From: Hyperoodon ampullatus
Lineage: Eukaryota; Chordata; Mammalia; Artiodactyla; Ziphiidae
Assembly (NCBI GenBank): GCA_949752795.1
Contig: OX457063.1
Span: forward strand, 65,681,783-65,745,782
Length of the DNA: 64,000 nucleotides
Reading direction: 5' to 3'
The number at the start of each line of letters is the position of its first letter. Within the stretch, counting starts at the first letter, position 1. The notes under the pieces were generated by a model, which worked only from the letters and a program-made list of their open reading frames with translations, did no database searches and was not told the origin of the DNA. Position numbers and translations under genes: made by a program. This document shows positions 11,311 through 22,235 of this stretch, piece by piece.

Positions 11311-11766
11311 CTATTCAGGGTCTTTTGTGTTGTAAAATTGTAAAAAAAATTTTTCTAGTTCCGTGAAAAATGCCATTGTTAGTTTAATAGGGATTCCATT
11401 GAATCTGTAGATTGCCTTGGGTAGTATAGTCATTTTGATAATATTGATTCTTCCAATCCAAGAGCATGGCATATCTCTCCATTTGTTTGTGTCATCTTTG
11501 ATTTCTTTCATCAGTATCTTATAGTTTTCAGAGTACAGGTCTTTTGCCTCCTTAAGTAGATTTATTCCTAGGTATTTTATTCTTTTTGATGTGATGGTAA
11601 ATGGGATTGTTTCCTTAATTTCTCTTTCTGAACTTTCGTTGTTAGTGTGTAGAAATGTAAGAGATTTCTGTGTATTAATTATATACCTTGCAACTTTACC
11701 AAACTCATTGATGAGCTCTAGTAGTTTTCTGGTAGCATCTTTAGGATTTTCTATGTATAGTATCAT
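11311..11766 (-). pseudogene. L1 A ORF2 reverse-transcriptase thumb region fragment
   Basis: 151 codons beginning [10 protein letters not shown], which directly follows the catalytic FADD box of L1 reverse transcriptase. The FADD codons lie just upstream at about 11768-11780 on the minus strand. The segment continues through the conserved YLGINL and [10 protein letters not shown] blocks. A premature stop ends the frame near the position where a polypurine/T slip is visible (11339-11350). Confidence 0.88.
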
Positions 11767-12107
11767 GTCATCTGCAAACAGTTTCAGTTTTACTTCTTCT
11801 TTTACAATTTGGATTCCTTTTATTTCTTTTTCTTCTCTGATTGCTGTGGCTAGGACTTACAAAACTATGTTGAACAAAAGTGGCTAGAGTGGACATCCTT
11901 GTCTTGTTACTGATCTTTGAGAAAATGCTTTCAGTTTTTCACCATTGAGAATAATGTTTGCTGTGGGTGTGTTGTATATGGCCTATATTATGTTGAGGTA
12001 TGTTACCTCCACATCCACTGTCTGGAGAGTTTTTATCATATATAGGTGTTGAGTTTTGTGAAAAGCTTTTTCTGCATCTATTGAGATGATCATATGTTTT
12101 ATTTTCT

Positions 12108-12821
12108 TCAGTTTGTTAATGTGGTGTATAAATTGATTGATTTGTGCATGTTGAAGAATCCTCGCGTCCCTGGGATATATTCCACTTGATCATGGTGTGT
12201 GATCTTTTTAATGTGTTGCTGGATTCGGTTTGCTAGTCTTTTGTTGAGGATTTTTGCATCTGTGTTCATCAGTGATATTGGCCTATAGTTTTCTTTCTTT
12301 GTGACATCTTTCTCTGGTTTTGGTATCAGGGTGATGGTGGCCTCATAGAATGAGTTTGGGAGTGTTCCTCCCTCTGCTATATTTTGGAAGAGTTTGAGAA
12401 GGATAAATGTTAGCTCTTCTCTGAATGTTTGATAGAATTCACCTGTGAAGCCATCTGGTCCTGGGCTTTTGTTTACTGGAAGAGTTTTAATCACAGTCTC
12501 AATTTCAGTGCTTGTGATTGGTCTGTTTATATTTTCTATTTCTTCCTGGTTCAGTCTCGGAAGGTTGTGCTTTTCCAAGAATTTGTCCATTTCTTCCAGG
12601 TTGTCCATTTTATTGGTATATAGTTGCTGGTAGTAATCTCTCATGATCCTTTGTATTTCTGCAGTGTCAGTTGTTACTTCTCCTTTTTCATTTCTAATTT
12701 TATTGACTTGAGTCTTCTCCCTTTTTTTCTTGATGAGTCTGGCTAATGGTTTATCAATTTTGTTTATCTTCTCAAAGAGCCAGCTTTTAGTTTTATTGAT
12801 CTTTGCTATTGTTTTCTTCAT
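12108..12821 (-). pseudogene. L1 A ORF2 fingers/palm region fragment
   Basis: 237 codons from the linker into the reverse-transcriptase fingers. Visible motifs are [16 protein letters not shown] (RT block 1), LIPKPEKD and NYRPISLMN (block 2), and HHDQV. The frame is lost before the AFDKI and FADD blocks. Human L1 ORF2p is about 1275 residues, so this is about one fifth of the protein. Confidence 0.92.
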
Positions 12822-13079
12822 TTCTTTTTCATTTATTTCTGATCTGATCTTTATAATTTTTTTCCTTCTGCTATCTTTGAGGTTTTTTTATTCTTTCTCT
12901 AATTGCTTTAGGTGTAGGTTAGGTTGTTTATTTGAGATGTTTCTTGTTTCCTGAGGTAAGATTGTACTGTTATAAACCTCCCTTTTAGAACTGCTTTTGC
13001 TGCGTCCCATAGGTTTTGGATCATTGTGTCTTCATTGTTGTTTGCCTCTAGGTATTTTTTTATTTCTTCTTTAATTTCT

Positions 13080-13574
13080 TCAGTGATCCATTGGTTGTTT
13101 AGTAACATTGTTTAGCCTCCATGTGTTTGTGTTTTTTACAGGTTTTTTTGTATAATTGATTTCTAATCTCATTGTATTGTGGTCAGAAAAGATGCTTGAT
13201 ATGATTTCAATTTTCTTAAATTTACCAAGCCTTGATTTGTGGACCAGGATGTGAATTCTCCTGGAGAATATTCCATGCGCACTTGAGAAGAAAGTGTATT
13301 CTGCTGCTTTTGAATGGAATGTCCTATAAATATCAATTAAGTCTCTCTCGTCTAATGTGTCATTTAAGGCTTGTGTTTCCTTATTGGTCTTCTGTGTTGA
13401 TGATCTGTCCATTGGGGTAATTGGGGTGTTAAAGTCCCCCACTATTATTGTGTTACTGTCAGTTTCTCGTTTTATGGCTGTTAGCATTTGCCTTATATAT
13501 TGAGATGCTCCTATGTTGGGTGCATATATATTTACAATTGTTATGTCTTCTTCTTGGATTGGTCCCTTCATCAT
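13080..13574 (-). pseudogene. L1 A ORF2 endonuclease domain fragment
   Basis: 164 codons of the apurinic-like endonuclease. VGDFNT at residues 45-50 carries the catalytic Asp and Asn, and SDHN at 130-133 carries the catalytic Asp-His pair. The block that is normally ...IDHI... reads SRRIHIL at about 105-110, so a third conserved acidic residue appears lost. The N-terminal strands are missing from this frame, as expected for a decayed copy. Confidence 0.9.
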
Positions 13575-14231
13575 TATGTAGTGTCCTTCCTTGTGTCTTG
13601 TAACAGTCTTTATTTTAAAGTTTATTTTGTCTAATTAAAAAGCTCCTACTCCAGCTTTCTTTTGGTTTCTATTTGTATGGAATTCCTTTTTCTATCCCCT
13701 CATTTTCAGTCTGTATGTGTCCCTAAAGCTGAAGTGGTTCTCTTTTAGACAGCATATACATGGGTCTTGTTTTTGTATCCATTCAGCCAGTCTTTTTCTT
13801 TTGGTTGGAGCATTTAATCCATTTACATTTAAGATAATTATTGATATGATTGTTCCTATTGACATTTTCTTAATTGTTTTGGATTTGTTTTTGTAGGTCT
13901 TTCTTTTTCCCTTTCTCTTTTGTTCTCTTATCTTGTGATTTGATAACTATCTTTGGTGTTGTGTTTGGGTTGCTTTTTCTTTTTGTGTGTGTATGTATTG
14001 TAATTTTTTGGTTTGCTGTTCCCATGAGGTTTTGATATAGCAGTCTATATGTATACAAGGTTGTTTTACGTTGCTGGTCTCTTTCCCACCTAGGAAAGTT
14101 CCTTTAACATTTGTTGTAAAGCTGGTTGTTTTTGTTTTATGTACTTACTTTTTGCCATATAAAGTTAGCATTTTTATGAGGTTAAATCTATCATCTTCCT
14201 CATGGGTTCTGGTTTTGGTGTCTGCTAGTAC

Positions 14232-14600
14232 ATTGGCTTTTTTTTTTTTTTTTTTTGGAACTGTGTATATTATGGATGGTTTTAAACACAGAGTATTTGG
14301 CAGAATAGTATAATGAACCCCCATGTACCTCAGTCTGGCTTCAGTAATTAAGAACTCACAGCTAATCTTGTTTCACTTATATCGTCTGTGTTATTTTGAA
14401 GCAAATTCAGGTATTAAATCATTAAATACTTCAGTATGCACACTGACTTTAAAGGTATTTTTAACTAACCTGTATTTTACATCTGCCATAGTTTGTCTTG
14501 CTGGAATCACTGACTTTCACTACAAGATACTTATAATGTTAAACCAAACGTCAGCATTAGTTAAGTTTATTGTTACATAATTTAGGATTTTAAAATAGCC
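14232..14600 (-). repeat. Ancient L1M-like 3' relic
   Basis: Starts with an 18-T run (the A tail of a minus-strand element) and continues 'gaacccccatgtacctcag' and 'ctaatcttgtttcact', wording I associate with old L1 3' UTRs. The short gap 14120-14231 between L1 A and this tail is unassigned. Confidence 0.45.
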
Positions 14601-15289
14601 TCTATGAGAATTTAATTATACTAAATACTTACGTTACTCCTCTCTCATTGATTAAATATACATATCTGTATGATATCTGTATAACTTTTTTGTTACTAAA
14701 ATTATATCTCAATAAAAAAACTTCAGCTTCCTTTTTTACTAAAGTTATGCCTTATTAGAATCTATAATGCTCCTTATACCATGATATAAATTTTATTTTC
14801 CTGTCCTCAGAAGGCACTATCCTAAATTGTGAATTATGTTACTATATTAAAAAGACTTTCCAAGCCTTTTGAGTAAAACTTTGTATACGCCTCTCCAGAA
14901 ACATAACAGGGTTTGTTTTTTTTAAATCCTTGGATTAGATAGAATTTCATTTGTTATATGTGGTTAATATCTGATTAGTTTTTGAGCTATCAGTTCAGAA
15001 GAAAGCAATATCATCTTAGCATCTTCTTCGGGGTTTGATACTGAATGTAAAAGTTCATCATAAGAAGTTAAGAAAGTATCTCATGATTACTAATGCCAGA
15101 AAGAGTACAGAATATCATTAGACATGATTCTTATTCAAAGAAGAAGGCTAAAAAAAACCAGAGTTAGTCTCAACTGGAAATAAGATTGTCAATACATATC
15201 AAACGCAGAGAAGGAAAATAAATCTGAACCTTTGTCATAGCTAAGTAATATCATGTAAGTTTTTATAGTTAAGAGAGTACTTTGGGTTA
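14601..15289. other. Unassigned AT-rich sequence
   Basis: No repeat or gene is recognised. It includes 'ttatatctcaataaaaaaac' near 14701, which looks like an L1 polyadenylation tail but lacks a recognisable body. Confidence 0.4.
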
Positions 15290-15372
15290 ATATTGCCAGA
15301 TTATTTCATTTTATAAATGAGAAAATAGAAGAGCAGAGAGCTTAACTGAAGCTTATCCAAAGTCACAAGAAT
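15290..15372 (-). repeat. MIR relic
   Basis: 'ttcattttataaatgagaaa' followed by 'gcagagagcttaactgaag' and 'ccaaagtcacaag' is the reverse MIR core. Only the centre survives. Confidence 0.65.
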
Positions 15373-15444
15373 TTTTTTTATCCAGTTTTCTCAGAAGCTA
15401 TTTAAGAAGTATTATAAATAAAAGGTTCTAAAAAGTTATCATTA

Positions 15445-15645
15445 TTAGCAACAATAACAATTATTCAGTGCTTACTATATAGCAGTCAATCTACTAAATA
15501 CTTTGAATTATTTGTCTCATTTAATCCTTACGGTGTGCTTTGAGGTAAAATCTTTTATTATCCCCTTTTATAGAGGTAAGGAATCTGACTCTAACCCAGG
15601 CAGCCCGAGACACATAGCCCTCACTCTTAATTGCTGTTATTCAGA
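15445..15645 (-). repeat. MIR relic with internal deletion
   Basis: 'ttattcagtgcttactatat', 'ctcatttaatccttacgg', 'ttattatccccttttatag' and 'tctaacccaggcagcccgag' follow MIR order on the minus strand. The piece between the core and the B-box end is missing. It lies only 70 bp from the previous MIR fragment and is a separate copy, because the core region occurs in both. Confidence 0.75.
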
Positions 15646-17009
15646 GAAGAGACTCTTAAATGTTATAATCAGTAAGAAATTGTATTTCTCTATCAACTAA
15701 AGTAGACAGAGTTACTGGAAGAACAGAGAGAGGATTCCAGCAGTCAATCCTAGAGATAAAGCAGGAATGGAAAGTTTTGGCAAGATAGATGGCAAGAAAT
15801 TACATCCTAAGGAAAAAAAGTGTGAAAGGTCTAATTAAAGAAATTTGTGGCATGATTTGACTCTAGATTATTCCCTTATTTTTAGGGAATACTGCATCCC
15901 TCAATTCATTTTTGCATTTATAAAAGTTATTTTGGTTTTCAAATAAAAAGATGGCTTATCTTTTTCATAAATTAATGAAGAAAGCAACACTCAAAACATG
16001 TTGACTGTTGCTCTAGGTTTTAATGTTTGCTGCAGTTCATGTCTAAAGGTGCACATGAATTAAACAAAAAAATGTAATCATGAAAGAAGAATTTTTTTTA
16101 ATGAATTTGCAAGTTTAGTTCTAAGTAGCAATCACAGTTTTAACTTGAGGCTTTTCTGGGTGATTGTGAGTAATGATTAGGTGGGATTACACACCCCAGG
16201 CAAAGTCCAAGGACATTAATCCTCCTAGATGGTCATTTATCCTCAAAATAAATGGTCCTTAGTTTGTGGAGTATTGTTTGAATTACCAGAAGGAATCAAG
16301 ACTTGAGTCTGTCATTTTGTCCCAAGGGTCATCTCAGGAGTCTGAAGCTTAAATGTTAAGATAACTGTTTACCAAAATGAAAACAGTTGGCCGGCTTTTC
16401 ATTTACTGTTGCTTTATTTTATTTTTACTGCTTTGGGGGTATGTATTTTTATTTACCCTCAGATGGAATTATGTATAAAAAATTGTAACCCCAAGAAAGT
16501 AATATCACTATTGAAAATTGTGTTCAACTGTGTAGAGCATCTATTCAGGGGAAATGGGTAAGATTTTTTTTTAAAAGATAATAAATTCCACCTCTCATTT
16601 TTATTAGATTTTCATGGAAATTTATGTTTGAGAGAATTCTGATTTACTACTCTTTGCTAAAAACATTCTTCTAGCCCGATTTTATCATGTAAAATTATGA
16701 ACTGGTTAGTGTGGCTATTTTGAAAGCCCTGAAGTTTTGAATTCGTGGATAATTATGTATTTTCAATTACCAAAATCTCCATTTCCTTCCATCCTTATAG
16801 CTCTTTGCTCTAACTCTTCTCTAAAAACTTTGTGACTTAAGTTCTTAAAATGACTCCACCCTCTTTTAAAACATATTTACATAATAGATAGTAAGAGGGA
16901 GGAAATTAACAAACTAAAACATTTACTTACCTCACACAATGTATGGAATAATAATGATGATAATACTAATAAAAAGGGTAGTGTTCTTGTAATCATCTAA
17001 TAAAAGGGT
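15646..17009. other. Unassigned sequence
   Basis: No repeat, RNA or coding signal is recognised across about 1.36 kb of AT-rich text. It may be single-copy. Confidence 0.4.
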
Positions 17010-17172
17010 AACGAGGCTTTATATAGGGTTTACTATATGCCAGTCACTATTCTAATTCACATTCTAACTCAAAACTCCATTATCATCCCCAATTTTAAAT
17101 GAGGAAACTGAGTCAATAAGAGCTTAAATAGTAAGTAGTAAATTTGGGATCAGAAACCTGAACCAGGGCTTG
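17010..17172 (-). repeat. MIR relic
   Basis: 'gggtttactatatgccagtc', 'ccattatcatccccaatttt', 'aaatgaggaaactgag' and 'gggatcagaaacctgaacc' follow reverse MIR order through the degenerate B-box end. Confidence 0.75.
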
Positions 17173-17224
17173 AGGGAGCCACAGTAGAACATTCTCAGTC
17201 CTACATGGTCTCACATCAATACAT

Positions 17225-17474
17225 ATAAGGCTTTGTACTGGGAACATAGTGGTAAATGAGGTAGGCACAGTTCCTGATTTCATTAAACAGAAAATTACAC
17301 AATTTATTTCATTTCCACAATATAAGGTAATGCAAGAACATATGTAGGGACCTCATATAGTCTGGGAAAATCAGGCAAAGGATCTCTGAAGAAGGGGCAT
17401 TTTGGCTGAGATCTGAGGGATGAGTAGGATCCACAAGGTCAGGTGGAAATGGGGAGTAGGATAGGCAGGGGCCA
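17225..17474 (-). repeat. L2 relic, 3' part
   Basis: Reverse-oriented L2 3' region: 'gggaacatagtggtaaatga', 'cacagttcctgatttcat', 'caaaggatctctgaag' and 'tttggctgagatctgag' are the L2 wording read backwards. The match resumes after a ~265 bp interruption, at 17745. Confidence 0.65.
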
Positions 17475-17744
17475 CAGTGTGACTTTTATGGGCCCTAGAC
17501 ACTTTTGCCTTCATGGGCCCCTTCCTCCATAAGAATATTAAAAATTGTATTTTGTGATTATACTGGTATGAAGACAAATATGTTAGTATTATATACTAAA
17601 ACATTTTCTTTCCACGAAAAGTGGTTTTTTTTTTTTTCCGTATTTTAATAGAAAGTAAAACATTTTCATGGACTCCTAAAAGTATTTTGGGCCCTAGGCA
17701 CTTGTGCCCGCTGTGCCTAATGGATAAGTCAGCCTGGAGGTAAA
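17475..17744. mobile_element. Possible hAT-like DNA transposon relic inside L2
   Basis: This segment interrupts the L2. It has 'tgggccctagacac' near its left side and 'tgggccctaggcac' near its right side, with an AT-rich centre and a T-run at 17625-17637, and it ends 'aatggataagtcagcc'. The final block resembles the ends of some non-autonomous hAT elements, but a TSD and clear terminal repeats are not visible. Confidence 0.35.
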
Positions 17745-17915
17745 TATTGGGCCAAACATTTCAGATGGAAGGAACAGCATAGGGACTTGCTTGCTCAGGA
17801 AACTGAAAGGGGGCCAGTGTAGTCAGAGCAGAGAGTGCAGGGGAGGGAGGCATGAAATGAGGCTTGTGAGTCAGTCAGGGCCCTGTAGGCAGTGTTATTT
17901 ATCCTAAGAGCTTCC

Positions 17916-17920
<5 letters not shown>
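17745..17920 (-). repeat. L2 relic, continued
   Basis: Resumes L2 with 'gatggaaggaacagcatagg', 'ggaaactgaaagggggcc' and 'agtcagggccctgtaggcag', the next L2 blocks in reverse orientation. The run stops at a GT microsatellite. Confidence 0.65.

Positions 17921-17958
<38 letters not shown>
17921..17958 (+). repeat. (GT)19 microsatellite
   Basis: 38 bases of uninterrupted GT dinucleotide, followed by 'aggtaggtgggtg'. It is likely to be length-polymorphic. Confidence 0.97.
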
Positions 17959-17960
<2 letters not shown>

Positions 17961-18155
17961 GTAGGTGGGTGTGCTTAAGTCAAATTAATATATGCACATG
18001 GTTAAAATCAATAGTTCTTTGGTTCCCCTTTTCCCACTGACGCCTCACTTCTCTTTCCACTTTTCCTTCTGATATTTATCTTCATTTATCCAGGTAAAAG
18101 TAATTTGCTTCCACCTCAAATTTTTTAATTTATCACTTTCAGGCATCATATAGTA

Positions 18156-18183
18156 ACACGCACACACATACACACACACACAA
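18156..18183 (+). repeat. CA-rich microsatellite, interrupted
   Basis: CA repeats broken by CG and CATA variants. The flanks at 17985-18155 resemble an unnamed ancient repeat. Confidence 0.85.
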
Positions 18184-18509
18184 ATAAAGGAGGCATTATA
18201 AATTCACTCACTTAACCCTACCCCACCTCTACCTTTTCTCTATCATTCTTCATTTGGTTTTATCTCTATTTTTGGTTTCTCTGTTGTAACTGTGGATACA
18301 ACAGTATACCTTTATAATACCTTTATTTCTTATCCCATTAACTATAGGTGCTGCTTTGGGATTATCCCCTCTACAGATGAGGACAAGTGTGTCCACATTC
18401 TCCGTGGTTCTGTTCTCAGTTCTTTCATCTTTGTATTTCTAAAATTGATGCCATTTACATCTATTTTATAACCATAATTAAGCATTTATATATTATTGTG
18501 TGAAAAGTG

Positions 18510-18915
18510 CCTTTGCATTTTCTGTTCCCACCACCTGGAACATCCATTCACCCACAGGACCACATTGACTGTTCCTGCCCTTCCTTAAGTTCTTGACCCA
18601 AGTGGCAGCTGCTCAGTAGGGCTGTTCCTGACCATCTTATCGGAAATAGCAACTCGCCTACCTAGGATTCTTGCTTTACTGTCTGTTGTATTTTTCGCTG
18701 TAGCACTTATTGTTAATACAAATCATATATTGTATTTCACTTAATTTTTAAAATTATTGTCACTCTCCCCATCCTTGACTACAGCTTCAAGGAGACAAGG
18801 ATTATCTACTTTAATTTATTTGATTTTTTTGGTTTACTATTTTCCCCCTCACTTTTATAATCTCAGTGGCTAAAATAGTGCCAGATACAGTATCATTTGA
18901 ATTAATGATTAATTA
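18510..18915 (+). repeat. L2 3' end
   Basis: Good L2 order in forward orientation: 'cacctggaacatccattcac', 'ttccttaagttcttgaccc', 'ggctgttcctgaccatctta', 'tgtagcacttattgttaat', 'caaggagacaaggattatc' and 'aaaatagtgccagata'. This is the last 400 bp of the element, without the terminal AATAAATG in clear form. Confidence 0.78.
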
Positions 18916-19219
18916 TAGTCCCAAGTAGTCTTTTTTGGTTATATTCCCTTACTTAGGCCATTTTTCAGTTTTCTTAAAATTTCTAATTGCCTATTTTTGT
19001 TTTTCTTGCATTGTTTTTCTTTGTCATATTCCCAATTCTTTCCAACTCTTCATTATGTGAAACATTCTGGGCATCTCTTTTTGCTTTTGTTGTTTTCCCT
19101 GGGAACTGCTTTTCTAGATCCTTACATCCTTTGGCCGCACAACTGTCATCCTAAGGCCTCCCTTTCCTCCTCAACCCACATTTTTTCTCTTTTTCGTTGT
19201 ACATCCTCCTTTAATGAAG
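18916..19219. other. Unassigned sequence
   Basis: Pyrimidine-rich plus strand with an 81-codon frame (18997-19242) that is hydrophobic only because of T-rich composition. No family is recognised. Confidence 0.4.
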
Positions 19220-20220
19220 CATATCCCTTAGCAACTTTCTAAGAAAGAATATATGGATGATAAATTTTTTGAACTTTCACATGTTTGAACGTTCTTTATT
19301 TTATTCTCACTAGGAGTGTATCCAGGTTCTAACATCAGAAGGTGCAAGCGTGGGAGCAGGGTCTGACTGGGGGAAAGGGGAGAAGTGGGGTTTGTGCATC
19401 AGTATTGGAGAGGGAGAAAAAGCATTAAAAGGTGCCACGTTCGACTACTTGCTCTACATGAGACACAGTCTAAAAACTGACATTTTGTACCACTTCTACA
19501 ACTGACTGTTTTTATAATAGTCTTTTTTTTTTTTTTTTGCCGTACACGGGCCTCTCACTGTTGTGGCCTCTCCCATTACGGAGCGCAGGCTCCGGATGCA
19601 CAGGCTCAGCGGCCATGGCTCACGGGCCTAGCCGCTCCGCCTCATGTGGGATGTGGGATCTTCCCGGACCGGGGCACGAACCCACATCCCCTGCATCGGC
19701 AGGCAGACTTTCAACCACTGCGCCACCAGGGAAGCCCCTATAATAGTCTTAACAATCATTGTGTTAAAAATTGTAGAAAGAGTACTGCCTTTGAAGAATG
19801 TTCTGAGGATAAGCAGTTACTGCCTATCTAACTGCTTGCCATCTGAATTGTAGGTTGTCTGGGATTCTAGGGTACAAATCATTTTCCCACTGAACTTGGA
19901 TGGTGATGCTCCGCAATCTTTTAAAATTTATTTGCACCAGCCTGAGTTGGTCCTTTGTAGCTCATCTATTCTTTCCTTCTGGTAACTTTTGGGGTCCATT
20001 CTTGTTTTTCTTGGTGTTTTCAGTTCCCAGTGATGTGCGTGTTATAGGCTTTTTTCTGTTCATGTTGTATTCAGTGAGCACTTTCATCTGAGGAGTTTAA
20101 TCCCTAGAAAATCATCTTGTACTATTTCTTTAGTAGTGTCCTTCCTTTTTTTCTTTTTTTTCTTCTTGTTCTTTCCTTCTGTAACTGTTGTTATTCTATG
20201 AAGGACCACATGAGCTGAAC
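19220..20220 (+). repeat. Unnamed ancient interspersed repeat, split by a SINE
   Basis: Pieces such as 'agaaagaatatatggatgat', 'ccagttccc..gatgtgcgtg', 'gagcactttcatctgagg' and 'ttgtactatttctttagtag' follow the order of a common old mammalian repeat that I recognise but cannot name. The SINE at 19525-19738 sits inside it. Boundaries are approximate. Confidence 0.4.
19525..19738 (-). mobile_element. CHR-type SINE, 12 bp TSD
   Basis: Reverse orientation, with a T-run tail first and the head 'gcgccaccagggaagcccc' last. The TSD 'tataatagtctt' is exact at 19513-19524 and 19739-19750. Internal oddity: 'atgtggg' is duplicated ('catgtgggatgtgggatc' near 19643), a 7 bp slippage not seen in the other copies. 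Confidence 0.96.
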
Positions 20221-20418
20221 ATCTAATGTCTCGTCTTTATAATAATATTTTCTATTTCTTTTTAAATCTGTTTCCAGGCAATGCTCTCAATTCCTAAAAC
20301 CAAACCCAAAAAAGAGATGCATAGGAGGGTTGAAATATAAAATTAAGTTTTCATTTTCCAAGAGTCTTTCATATTCTCTGGGAGTTTTGTTTGTTTGTCT
20401 TTGTTTGTTAAAGATGAA

Positions 20419-20660
20419 GAGGGTAGTGATTAAGAGCACAGATTTTGGACCCAGACTGAGCTTGAATCCCTATCTCCCACTTAGTAACTCTGTGACCTTG
20501 AGCAATTTTAAATTCTCTGTCTCTGTCCTAATCTGAAATGGGGATAATAATAGTCTACTTATCTCATAGTTCTGAGGATTAAATGAGTTTGTAAACATAA
20601 AACGTTAAGAATAAAATCTGGAATGCAGTAAGCCTTATATGTATTTGCTATTGTCATTAC
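20419..20660 (+). repeat. MIR SINE, nearly full length
   Basis: Forward MIR: 'gggtagtgattaagagcaca' (A-box side), 'gagcttgaatccctat' (B-box), 'ctctgtgaccttgagcaatt', 'aatggggataataatagtc', 'tgaggattaaatgagttt' and 'atgcagtaagcc' close to the 3' end. All sections are present in order. Confidence 0.9.
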
Positions 20661-20819
20661 TGTTATAATCATCACTAATACTATTTTGTGTATGATGTCT
20701 GCTCACTGTCCCTGAGGATGCTAGCTAGAGTTCTTTTTAAAATTCATCTTTTTTTCCCTAAGTTACCCATTTCCTCCAATTCAGCTTCATTTTTCTGTTT
20801 GCTTTTTTTTTTTTTTCCT

Positions 20820-21470
20820 CTTTTTTATGCAGGAAGCTTTCTTTAAATATCTGGTAATTCTTGGATACAGGTTCATATATAACAGTGAGGAAATAAACAG
20901 CTGATTGGGAGTTTTGCATACAAAGGCAGCTTTTCCTGATTTCAGGTGTTTAGGGTGGCTAGGACAGGACCCATTCATTACAATCAAGAGTCCCTAAATG
21001 CCAGAGATAAAAACTATTCATAGGATTGATTTTCCCCAAGAGGAGCCCTTTGATTATTTCTTTAGGAATGCCTTGCTTCAGTGGATGTGGGTGCCAGCTG
21101 TTCCTTATACAAACCTTAAATTAACCCCGCCGTTTTCAGCCCAACCTCTCACTGCTGCTCTCATTGCTGCCCTCTCACTGGGCATCCGCGAGCCTTTGGA
21201 CCTCTCTGTAGTTCCACAGATTGATGGGTCCGATCTTAGCTTTTGCCACTCCATGTCTACTGTAGGCTGAGGTTTCCTGTGCTCCATCGCAGCATTTTTC
21301 TCTCTGTATTTTCCTGTTCACATTAATTTTTTGAAATCTCTCATCTGTTGATGGTCTGTCCCCCATACATTGTGGTGTCACTTATTTTTTATTCCTTTAC
21401 TATCATTTTAGTAGGTCTTAAAAGAAGTAAAAACAAGTATGGTCTACCTCCCATCTTTAACTAGAAGTCA
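20820..21470. repeat. Probable ancient repeat with a GC-rich centre, unnamed
   Basis: The right end ('attcctttactatcatttta' then 'catctttaactagaagtca') matches text at 4850-4925, which suggests an old dispersed repeat. The centre 21120-21300 is GC-rich with several CpGs and is open on both strands (90 codons plus, 60 and 68 codons minus). No protein family is recognised in those frames. Could also be a decayed LTR or a processed gene copy; I cannot choose. Confidence 0.4.
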
Positions 21471-21888
21471 TTGAATGTTTGTAAGTAGAAAAATGACCAG
21501 ATCAAATGTCATTTGAAGTATAGCAGCATAAACTAACTGACTAGGTTTTCCTGGATATAAATGTGATGCTTATAGCACCTAGCATGTGATATAGATAATA
21601 AAACTAGTTATTAAAATAATGACATAAATATATGTTCTTAGACATAAATAGATCAATATTTAATGAAATAAATATTAAGCAAAATATATTTATTATCATA
21701 TTACATAAAATATTAATATGTTATATAATATATTATTCCCCAGGCTAAAACAGAAGTAGCTTTCTTCAGAAATCATCTAATCTCTACCTACTCTAGCAGT
21801 GCTTTCCATCTATTGCTGAATACCAACCTATCTCTTTTATTATCAAATATAAACATGATTTTGCATAGAATAGCAGTAAATTGGTCTT

Positions 21889-22095
21889 TTTTTTTTTTTT
21901 TTTTGCGGTACGCGGGTCTCTCACTGTTGTGGCTTCTGCCGTTGTGGAGCACAGGCTCCGGACGCGCAGGCTCAGTGGCCATGGCTCACGGGCCTAGCCG
22001 CTCCGCAGCATGTGGGATTTTCCCGGACCGGGGCACGAACCCGTATCCCTTGCATCGGCAGGCAGACTCTCAACCACTGCGCCACCAGGGAAGCC
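21889..22095 (-). mobile_element. CHR-type SINE, 15 bp TSD
   Basis: Exact TSD 'cagtaaattggtctt' at 21874-21888 and 22096-22110. The tail is a run of about 16 T. The body carries several CpGs, and the head reads 'gcgccaccagggaagccc'. Confidence 0.97.
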
Positions 22096-22159
22096 CAGTA
22101 AATTGGTCTTAAACCAGCCTTTGACTTCTAGAAGCTTATAATCCTTTTTTTGCAGTAAG

Positions 22160-22235
22160 ATGACAGCTATGAGGATCAAAATACTATCTCATAGGGTGGC
22201 AATGATGGTTAAATGAGATAAAATATATAATTTCA
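22160..22235 (+). repeat. MIR 3' fragment
   Basis: 'actatctcatagggtggcaa' followed by 'gatggttaaatgagataaaa' fits the forward MIR section between the tRNA-unrelated core and the 3' end. Confidence 0.5.

Larger units (their letters stand above)
9713..14119 (-). mobile_element. L1 element A, 5' truncated, ~4.4 kb
   Basis: A LINE-1 on the minus strand. Its 3' end (T-rich at 9717-9745 on the plus strand) is followed by a 3' UTR with 'tatattggagtgtagttg', and then ORF2 read backwards through the C-terminal domain, reverse transcriptase and endonuclease. Similarity stops at about 14119, at 'gttgtaaagctgg', which lies just upstream of ORF2 in other L1s (compare 35370-35390 in L1 B). ORF1 and the promoter are therefore missing. 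Multiple frameshifts and stops make it inactive. I found no convincing TSD. The 3' UTR differs from L1s B and F, so it is a different subfamily. Confidence 0.95.

Noticed and set aside
20998..21270. Possible 90-codon gene
   Set aside because: No recognisable family, an ATG without context, and a flank that looks like an old repeat. Listed as an unexplained block and not as a gene.
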